A stretch of DNA of 60,000 nt, taken from NCBI RefSeq assembly GCF_910592395.1, contig NC_088314.1, positions 2,606,001-2,666,000 of the forward strand. Direction: 5' to 3'. A program made the position numbers and the translations under genes. The DNA comes from Lineus longissimus (taxonomy: Eukaryota; Nemertea; Pilidiophora; Heteronemertea; Lineidae). Below the pieces are notes generated by a model. It was given only the letters and a program-made list of their open reading frames with translations. It did no database searches and was not told the DNA's origin. Position 1 is the stretch's first letter. The number at the start of each line of letters is the position of its first letter. Positions 1-9,900 of this stretch are shown piece by piece.

Positions 1-757
1 GAGGTGGAATTCAGGAAAGTCTTAAGGCAATCTTCTGAATGGTTCCACTTAAGACATCTTTTGTTGGTTATTGGAAAAGGAGTTCTTTGAAATGTACACC
101 CATTGAGACAGAAAAAAGTAGTTTCTGCGGATTTGCAATAAGTTGATGTGTCTCTTTTTTCGGGTCATTCTGAACTTAGACAGCCCCACAGAAAGGGAAG
201 TGATTGAAAATTGCAAGCTTACCTAACAAATACTCATACTAGTTAGGTTAGAATGATGACAAGGACATGGACCATTAAGAAGCTGGATGGATTCCTCTGA
301 TAATGCATGTGATAACCCCTTCATAATTTCGTTAAACCATAACAAGGAACTCGCATCTGATTGATTCACAAACTCGTGATTAATCGTGAACATAACTGAC
401 ACCTTATTGCTACAAATTCCGATCGAATGAATCATCAATTTCAAATGAGTTTCCATTTGTCGGAATAAGCGTAAATTAATCAGGATTGGTGTCTTGTGAA
501 GGAGAACGTGTATGCTTGATCGGTGTTCAATAAGGCAAAAACCTGACAGTAAGCTTGACACTAATTGTGTTGGATTTGCATACTCCTACTGGCGTGCTGG
601 GATGCTGGGAGAGACAGGAATCTGCTTAAAGTATTATATAGTCACTCCATGTAGGCCTGTTTATGCTACGAGGTATCTTTTGTTGAAGCTGTTAGCTTTA
701 TCTGTTGGTCTGCAATACAATTCTCACCTGTCACTCTCAAAATTATTGTGTTTTCAG
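1..757 (+). other. ERC: ERC intron (5' boundary outside window)
   Basis: No exon matching the residues that should precede DSKITQ is found. Open frames on both strands (for example 512-928, whose first two thirds run through the intron) are chance extensions. Confidence 0.7.
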
Positions 758-913
758 GATTCCAAGATCACTCAGTTAGAAAATGATGTGCGGCTACTTG
801 AAGATGAGTTGGTGCGATTGCGAGAAGACGGTACGATGACGCCGCGTGTCCAAGCCATCGATGCAAAGCAGATGGAGGCGATCAGAGGTCGGGAAAGACT
901 CATGAAGGGCAAG
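758..913 (+). CDS. ERC: ERC coiled-coil exon 1 of window (52 codons, phase 0-0)
   Basis: The acceptor is tgttttcag before GAT and the donor is AAG|GTCAGT. The peptide opens DSKITQLENDVRLLEDE and ends RGRERLMKGK, matching the vertebrate ERC segment that starts DSKISSMERGL. The start at this Asp coincides with my recollection of the block boundary in vertebrate ERC1. The preceding exon, expected to end in a LQTVIEMK-like sequence, is not seen in 1-757, so the gene continues upstream of the window. Confidence 0.88.
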
Positions 914-3900
914 GTCAGTATGAGATGATAGTGCATATCACTGTGGTTTTTGTTTGACACCAATTATGACCCAATCTCCCTGAACTCTGCTCACTTTTTT
1001 GCCAGTGCAGTTAAGTGCCAGTTGGGAATGTAGTGACTCTGTTTTCGTAAGGGTGGAGCAGACCATCTTCTATCATTTGAGTTTCAGCCAACGATTGGAC
1101 AGTCCAGATCTTATCAGCAACACTCTAACGCTGAGGATAACTTCCAATGTCACTTGATAGTCAGTCTTCCAAGCCATTACCCTACAGCTCAGTCTGATTT
1201 AACATCACATGAGAGGCAGATCACATTTGATCAGTTGTTGGCCATTACCAAGCTGCTCGTGAGTTTCTCATCGCTACATGAACTGTACGCCTGGAATTTA
1301 TCACGGTGTCAATCTCCAGACAGAACTAGAATATGGCCTCATGTACTGTATCATCTATACTTTCAGATTGACAGTCTCCAGACAGAGCTATCTCGAAAGG
1401 AAACAGAATATTGCACTCTGCAAACTAAAATGGAGACAGTAGAAAAGCAGAGCATCGACCAACAACATCATATTGCTGTACTGAAAGAACAAATCAATGC
1501 TAAAGAACAAAGAGCTTCCATACTCATGGCAGATGTAAGTCATATAAACCCTTGAGGAACGGAGTCATTTTGCGAAATTTCAAAAAATGTCTAATCGACC
1601 CGGGGATGTGCTCAGTTGGCATGAAAAAGTGCTGATCGTCAGCTTTCCAATGAATGGTCATGTTAATATGTTTGCAGAATTCTCAAGTTTTGGGACAGTT
1701 TTCCAATAGTAACAGTAAGCGTCACCGACATCAGATCAGGACGGATCTATTCAAGTGTCATGTAGAACCTTCTGAAAATGATCCATTGAATCATTTCATG
1801 TAATCCCCTTCCAGATTGCTGACCTACGAAACCGACTGCTTGAAAAAGATAGTGTGATAGAGCGCAAGGCAAAACAGGTCCAGACCGCACAAGCTGACAA
1901 ACGGAGGATGGAGAATGACCTCATTGAGTTTAGGGATCAACTTGATGTCAAAGATAGGAAAGTCAGTGTCTTACAGAGAAAGGTAAGGCTGTTACTGTTA
2001 TCTGGATGACCTGTGGTTGACCAAGATGCAGTCAAAAACCTCTCAGTCAGGAGTCTTGGGACATAGAATGGCAGGGCTGTGTACCGTGCTTTGTGTCCAT
2101 GAGAGAGTCACTCCCTGGCTGGTAGAGAATCAAAGAGCCCAACATCTTTGCCCTGAGCTTATTCTGTTGTCTTTTTGCTTCAGATTGAAAACCTTGAGGA
2201 CTTGGTCCACGATAAGGAGGATCAACTACAAGCTTCCAGAGCACGCCTTACCAGCCTTCATGCAGACCAGAGCTCATCTGATAGTGCCTTATCCAGCCTG
2301 GAGGAGTCTCTCAGTGATAGAGAGAAGCAGATAGAGAGGTAAGTGGTCAAGTGAGTCGTGGGGTGGTAAAGTGAGTCTCTGAGGTGGTAAAGTGAGTCTC
2401 TGAAGTGGTCAAGTGAGTCGTGAGGTGGTCAAGTGAGTCTTTGAGGTGGTAAAGCGAGTCATGAGGTGGTAAAGTGAGTCTCTGTGGTGGTAAAGTGAGT
2501 CTCTGAGGTGGTAAAGTGAGTCATGAGGTGGTAAAGTGAGTTGTGAGGTGGTTAAGTGAGTCTCTGAGGTGGTAAAGTGAGTCTCTGAGGAGGTAAAGTG
2601 AGTTGTGAGGTGGTTAAGTGAGTCTCTGAGGTGGTAAAGTGAGTCTCTGAGGTGGTAAAGTGAGTCATGTGGTGGTAAAGTGAGTCTCTGAGGGTGTAAA
2701 GTGAGTCATGAGGTGGTAAAGTGAGTCTCTAATTGTGTTTCAGATTAAAGGAGCAACGTGATAGATTGGAACACGACCACCAGGAGGAGATCGACATGTA
2801 CCAAAGAGCAATTCAGGAGCTGAAGGTCAAGAATGATAAGCTTCAGGCAGAACTCTCTGATCGACAAGTAAGTGGACTCATGGAACTGGACACACTGGGG
2901 TGGGGTGGTCAAGAGGTCTGGTGACGGACTTGTCATCTGGACCTCATGGGCTAAATACCCTGGGCCCAGTTGATCAATACACGCAAGCCTTAGCTCGACT
3001 AACAGTATCTCTTTCAGTAAAGTTTGTTTGCAATACAAGCGTTGGGACTTGCAGCTTAGTGTATCCTGCATGGGCAAGCAAAAGATCGAGCTTGAGGGGT
3101 CAAAAGACCCGCCTTGCTGAAAAATGCCTTTCCAACCAATTTAGACTGACCTATTTGTCTTTTCTTTCCAGACTGCCTTACTAGAGGTGAGAGACGAATT
3201 ATCTGATGCAAAGACTGCCACCTTGAAGAAGAAGTCGGTCGTTGGTGATATGGAGATGAGACTGAACCAGAAGTGTGAAGAAATTGCCAATCTCGAGTCA
3301 GAGATAAAGCGGGTAGGTTGATAGAGATGGAGCTCCTGTTTTCCAAGTATGGCTGTTCCTTGTTCAGAATTAGAAAGTTTTCACTTTCTTTGGCACCAAC
3401 TAGCAAAATAATAAAACATTTTCTAAAAGTAATCGAAAATTGTATCAGATTCCCTGCCACCCAATGACTGCTTCCTAATTCAACGTCTTGTCACCCAGCT
3501 TAAAGAACATGGTCAGATCAACACGGAGCAAAATATCGCAGATGCGGACAAACGCGTTAAGGATCTTGAACACCAGGTGGCCAACTATACAGAGACTGTG
3601 ACCAAGTCACACCAAGAGGTCGATCGTCTGCTCGAGATCCTGAAGGAAATGGAGAACGAAAAGCATGAGAAAGACAAAAACATCAAGGAATTACAAGAGT
3701 AAGGATGTGTTGAGGGGTTCATATTTTATGCCACCAGGGAGAGCATTATGTTACGGTTATATCATAGGTGTATGTTAACTTCAAGTCTGTCCTTCCATCG
3801 GGTGCTGTTTAGTTTGTATGAGAGTGTTTTTGGTTGTTAGAGATATCAGATTACTGAAAAAGTGACTTAGGTTGCCACATACTGACTCCCCCGATATTCA

Positions 3901-6900
3901 TTTTCAGCCAAATCAAAGAACAACGGCAGAAGATGGGGACGTTAAAACGCAGTCAGCAGACGGAGAAGAAGAAAAACGCACAACTTTTAGAGGAGGCGCG
4001 AAAAAGGGAGGAGGATCGCGATGATGACTCATCACAATTGAAGGTAAACACAGGAATATCTGCTTTGAAAACTTGTGTGATTTCCTTCTTGAAATCTTTA
4101 AAATTTCTATAAAACTATTGAAAGGATGAAAGCTTTTTTCAAATCTGAGCCAATTGATGGGAACTGCTGTGCTTAAAAAGTTTGCAGAATACTTCTTGCT
4201 TACTGTCACTGTCAGACACCTGATAAAAATCAAAGGTCAAATTTTTTTTTTTTTAATTTTTTTGCGGAAATACAAGATACAAGTAGTGGTGAGAAATGTT
4301 TATGGAATAAAACAATATGAAATGTAATAAAATGAAATATAAAAATCAACTTTTGGAAATCTCTCAGTTTTATGCAAATACGTAATCCAAGGTAGGCCAA
4401 AAATATTTTTCATTGGAACCAGTTGTAGCTTTTGACAAATTCAATCAAGAGGTGTTCACAACCAATAAAAAATTAACCGATTGAATTTGTCACAAGAGTA
4501 ATGAAAATCTAGCTATTTAGTCAATAGTTTCGATAATTATTCTTTTTGATAATTTTTTTTAGTGTACCAGTACTTGAATTCAACGAGATATTTTCAATAG
4601 TCGATTTTGTTTCACAGCCCTTTTGATATTTATTATTAGATTTCATTGTCTATAGTGACATTTTGGAATCTTTGATTATTAGCTAAAGTGTGTTGTGCAA
4701 AATGTATTAAAGAATAATATGTCAGGGATTGTATTGACTGAGATTAGGTACTTCAGACTACAACTTATCATTGGAGCCTTATCACTCAGTGGAAGAAGAA
4801 CTAACTCAATTTCTCAATATCATCCGTCAAAACATTTCATGATATAATATTGGACATGCAGTTGATCAGTTGTGATGAATATGGAGCTTTTAATCCATCA
4901 TTGTAAACTAAATGTCTGGGAGCTGTCTAAATCATTGAGACTTCTGTTGTCTGCATGTCCAGTGAAAGTAGTGTCTTTGTAGTTGTCTGAGTGATGATGA
5001 ATTGTAGTTTAAAATAGATTATCTGCATGGATATTAAGTTCCATTTCAAAAGGCATGGATCCTTGTAATAGCCTTGTGTTGCCACCTATCTTCACATGAT
5101 GAAATCATTTGGGGGGCTGGAAATAGTCTGTATTAAAGCCATTACCAATATCAAACTTAATCTAATCTAAACCAGTTTTCATCGTACATCTACACATCTA
5201 TGACATTTAAGTAAACAGTATATTAAGATTTGTTTGTTTTTCCTTTAAAGTTAAAAGAAGTGGTGTCTTTCTACCAAAGAAAGGTTTGATAATCACAGAA
5301 AACTTTAGGAGTCGACTGTTGTCTGTGTGTGCTGGTCAAGGTCAAAATATTGTCAGAGGTCAAAGTCTTGTATATTGTTCAAGGTCAAATATTGTAAACC
5401 TTTTGGGGTCAAAAGTTGTAAACTGTTAAAGAAATATTGTTAATGTTTATAGTCATGATATTGTTCAAATTGTTGCACATGCAGCTCAAATGTGGTAAAC
5501 TTAAATATTGTTGCACATGCAGCTCAAATGTGGTAAACTTAAATATTGTGGCACATGCAGCTCAAATGTGGTAAAAATGGGTATTGTTGCACATGCAGCT
5601 CATAAAAATATTGTTGCATATTCAGTCTTTAGAGAGTACCGCACACCTAAATTTTTTGCACATCATGCGGCCAGTTAATTGGGTAAAATAATCTTACAAA
5701 CTTTCACAGCAACTACATTATATGTTAATTGCAAATAAAGTCAACTTCTTAAATTTTGATTTAGGTTTGGAACTTTCATTTCATGCATAAATTTAACAAA
5801 AGTTCTTTATTTTGGTATCGATTCAAATTGCTCAGCCATTGATGAAGTTTCTCTTACAGGAGAGTCTTAAGGAGTACTTGTATGTCCTCAAAACATGTTT
5901 GTCTTTTCTCTAATTTTAACTCAGGTTAGGATGGGGATACATACATGTATCAGTACTTTTTTGTAACAATATACAGGGTGTCTCAGATCCTCTAGTTTGT
6001 CAAAGGGGGAAGATAGGCAGGTATTGAGGGAGTCAAATTGGCAGTCTCCAAGTGACTAGGATGCACATTTTCATTTGGAGTGAATTTCTTTACACATTTT
6101 TGAGACACCCTGTGTAACAGTCATTTCTAACAGAAATAGGCTTACATTTTTAAAAATCATCGACACATCCTCTTGTTTCATTCAGTTGCATGGCTTACTG
6201 CCAAATTGAAATTCTTCTGAACTGTAAAATTCATGCTGGTTTTGCTGATATCATAAACATAGAAACCAAATGGCTCTGTTCTCAAATCTAAACCGCCAAA
6301 TTGTTGTGGGCGTTTGTGGGGTTCGCACCAGCATTTCCAGAGAGCCACTATTGTACAAGACCATGAGTAGGCCTTTGTAAAGTTAGATGCGAGGGGAGAA
6401 GAGTATCAGTACCAACTAAGGGAACTGAGTATACTTTTTTTGAACAACCTGTACAATGTCAATCAATCTCAGAGCCATTTGGTTCATTACACAAAAGAAA
6501 TGCTTAACAACTAAAACTTTTTTCTTTTCTCTTTTCCCTCCCCATCCTACCCTTCTTCCATTTGTTCTGCTTTACGTCATATCGTAACGTTTTTTCCGAC
6601 ATTTTCCGCTGGCATCTGTGTTAAATGTGTTCATTTATCTAGCATCGTTTCGGTTTTCCGTTTTAAGTTCATTCTTCGTTTGTTTATTTTTCCGTGGTTT
6701 TTAGACTCTGTTAGATCAGAAAAGTGAAAGAATCGAAGAACTAGAGGAAGCCCTGAGAGAAAGCGTCCGGATCACGGCCGACAGAGAAATGCTACTTGCC
6801 CAACAAGAACAACAACTCGTCGAGGTCGAGAGTGAGGTATGCTAGGGAATTTGACCTCTAACCCTGCATGACCTTTGGCCTTAACAATCTGGCTTCATTT

Positions 6901-9900
6901 AGCTAACACAGCTGCATGTATCAGCTTCATTGGTGCAGGACAGGACAGAGTCCCTTTTAGTTCTGGTTTCTAGTTTTGGTTTCGACCTATTTATCCCAAG
7001 TACTTTGATTTGCCGCTTGGTCTAACGGAAGGGAATAGTGATGCATCAAAGTCCATAAACACCTGATTGCTCATACGAAATATGTCTCAATCATTGCACA
7101 CTCGGCCCTTTGCTTTGAGAATGCCAGCCCTTCTATCATTCATTAGTTCTGCTATCCCGATTCCAATTTCTAATATGTTTATCTCGCCTGTCCCTGTAAC
7201 TTTTATTTTGAGTTATGTTTGATCTGGAGATTTACTGGAATATTCTTTAATTCACGGCTTCATGTACAACTCCTATGGCCATAATCCCCATGCTAATTCA
7301 TATGTTTTGGCTATCCTTACCCATTGCTACTAGGAGGTTAGGGCTTCAGTGAGTCAAACTTTCCTTTAACCGAATCACCCCAGGTTAGATAATTGCCAAT
7401 TATGAGACAAACGGAATGTCTGTTTTGACTATGAGCGTACTTGGGGTGGTTCAGCTTTAATGATTCTTCATGGTTGCATGTATGTTAGTTGTTGTGACCC
7501 CTTGCATGCTGACAGATTGCATGTTTGGCATTCAGAAGTGAGTATTTTTTTTACAATAAATCCATATTTTTCAATATCAAAGTCATAAGGTAGTAAGTTT
7601 TTCTGAGCAGAATATGTGTCCTTAAAGGAGAACTATAGAAAATATACCTTAGCGAAGAAGGGCTGGAAATACAATTGACACAATATGTCTTGTTCATTGG
7701 ACATAGGACACTCTTTGTTTCTGCTCTCCAGTCATCTTAGCTCTTTGACCCGTTGGGTAGGATATGACCATTTTGGAAGGGATGAGGGATAGTGCTTGGT
7801 AGTAGGTAACTTTTCTATGTTCCTTCATTATCAGCCTAATAAACTAGGTAAAAGATCATCTTACATTTGTTTCCAGGTCAAAATCTACACTGACGAACTT
7901 TCCAAAATCAAAACTGATGGTGAAGAATCTGATGCTAAGGTCAAACTGCTCACCAAGAAGTTAGAGGTCAAGGAGAACCGCCTGAGAACACTGCAAGCTG
8001 AGAGGCGGCAACATCTAGAGGAAGTCTATGAAATGAAGTAAATAAACTCTTTTGTAAAGTCACATTTCAAGATGATATCTTTTTATTGCTGTATCTGGAA
8101 TCTTGTTATATTTTGAGGAGACGAAGGCTGGCCTAGAGAATGATGTTCACCTGAATACTGAAAAAAGGCTTGAAATCCAATGATTCAATTTCCTCTCCAG
8201 ACAAGAAGCCATCCTTGCTGCTATTTCTGAGAAGGATGCAAACATTGGACTGCTGGAGATGTCAGCATCTGGACAAAACACAGCTAAGATACATGGAGAT
8301 GTCGAACGTCTGAGCAAGGAGAAGGACAAACTACAGTCACAACTCAAGGAATTGGTAAGACAAGGCTGCAGGTGCATTTTGAGTTTGAGGCAATAGGAGT
8401 TGGATCTTGAGAGTCACCTTTGATCAAATTTGAAAGTTGCGCCTGTTCAGTGGAAGAATTATCTGCTAAGCTGGCTCTCAACTCTTTTATCTTGGTCAGC
8501 ACTAGTGCCCAACTTTGCCATACCATTTGCTGACCTCGTATCTCATATCTCATATCTCACTGTCTCCTACTTCAGGGAGGCTGCCTTGGTCTATTCTGGT
8601 GTAGTGGCATCCAAAATTCGGGGTGTTTGAGCGTGGGATATCATTGTCAGCAACCATTGAGTGATGTCTGAACAATGGTTGCTTATACCCAAGGCTGCCA
8701 TACTGTATTTCTGTTGCATCTTTCCTTCGTCTCAAACTTTAAGTATTTCCCTTGCAGACGCAGCGTCGCATGAAGCTTGTGCAGGTGGAGGAGAGAAATA
8801 ATAAAGAACACGAGAAGAACTCGGAGAAATTAAATAATGCATCAGCGGAGCAGGTATGTAGATGTCACACGTCTGATAATTAAAGCATGCATCTTTCTCT
8901 TTGATGTGAAGGTCTGGTCCAACGGAGACGTAAGTTCAAATGAGAACTGAACGAATTTAACCTATCTTATGACACACATTTCAGAATTCTTGAGTTTTCA
9001 ATATCTCTAATGCACTGCCACTGTTAAATTCTGAATAAAATGCTCTTTTGGCTGACCTATATGTTATCTTTTATCTTTTACTTGGCACTATCTTAATCTT
9101 GTGTGAATTTCACATTGTTCTGCAATTGACAAATTTTCAATTTTGTTGGCCATTTGTCAAGTTTTCATAATATTTTGATCATCTTGATGTCCATTTGAAA
9201 AAGTAATCTCAAATCTTTTTTCAATGTTTCTCTTTTCTTTACGATCACCTCTATGGTTGGTATGACTTGATTTTTCAAAAATGAAAGGTTCTAGTGGTGG
9301 AATACTGCTTTTAGAAGTTCAGTGTGGGTAAGGTGTGTGCATGAAAAGGTATAGTTACGATGCTTTACGATATATCGGTGAGGGCCAGGCGACCAGTTTA
9401 CTTTTTGTCCATGAAGTGCAAACACGGATTATGTTTTAGGGGCATTCTTTACACTTGCTTCATTTCAGTTTCATTTCGTTCATTTCCTGTCGCTTATTTT
9501 TGTGTTATTTTTATTGTTTATTTCTTGGTAACTTTTCAGGAAGATGATGGTATCTGGGCTTGAATCAACAGATGCCACAATTAACAGTTTTCATGAAAAA
9601 TATTTGGGTAAAGTATTCTCGTCTTTCAAACGAGTTTCCCTGGGGTGGTAGTGTCTCCTCTTGAAACTCACACACTTTACTCAAATCTTATCTAACACTG
9701 GTGTAAAATCAAATGTTAGATTGACCATTCAGAAATTCTTTTCAGGTAAATTCATTCTAAGTAAGTCTAGAATCCTTTCTAACGAAAAGAACGAAAATCT
9801 TCCGTCGGCCTTCCTTAACAGAGGAACTACAAAACCTTTTCACAATACTTTAAACTCTTTTGATTATTTCAATATAAGTTGAAGATATGATTCAAGTATT

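Larger units (their letters stand above)
4044..6704 (+). other. ERC: Largest visible ERC intron
   Basis: This intron separates exons 8 and 9. It is AT-rich and contains a 36-bp tandem repeat, a mariner-type MITE and a candidate 33-nt microexon (5251-5283), but no long coding segment. Confidence 0.85.

Noticed and set aside
1235-1258. Possible 24-nt microexon between ERC exons (LLAITKLL, flanked by AG and GTGAGT)
   Set aside because: There is no polypyrimidine tract, the peptide is not coil-like, and it has no counterpart in ERC proteins.
2339-2743. Evenly spaced repeats considered as a CRISPR array
   Set aside because: Units are directly adjacent with no unique spacers, and the DNA is a spliced eukaryotic intron.
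5863-5882. Possible ERC exon beginning ESLKE after CTCTTACAG, reminiscent of DSLRKKDD
   Set aside because: The only nearby donor leaves 20 nt, which would break the frame between exons 8 and 9, and exon 9 already supplies that segment.
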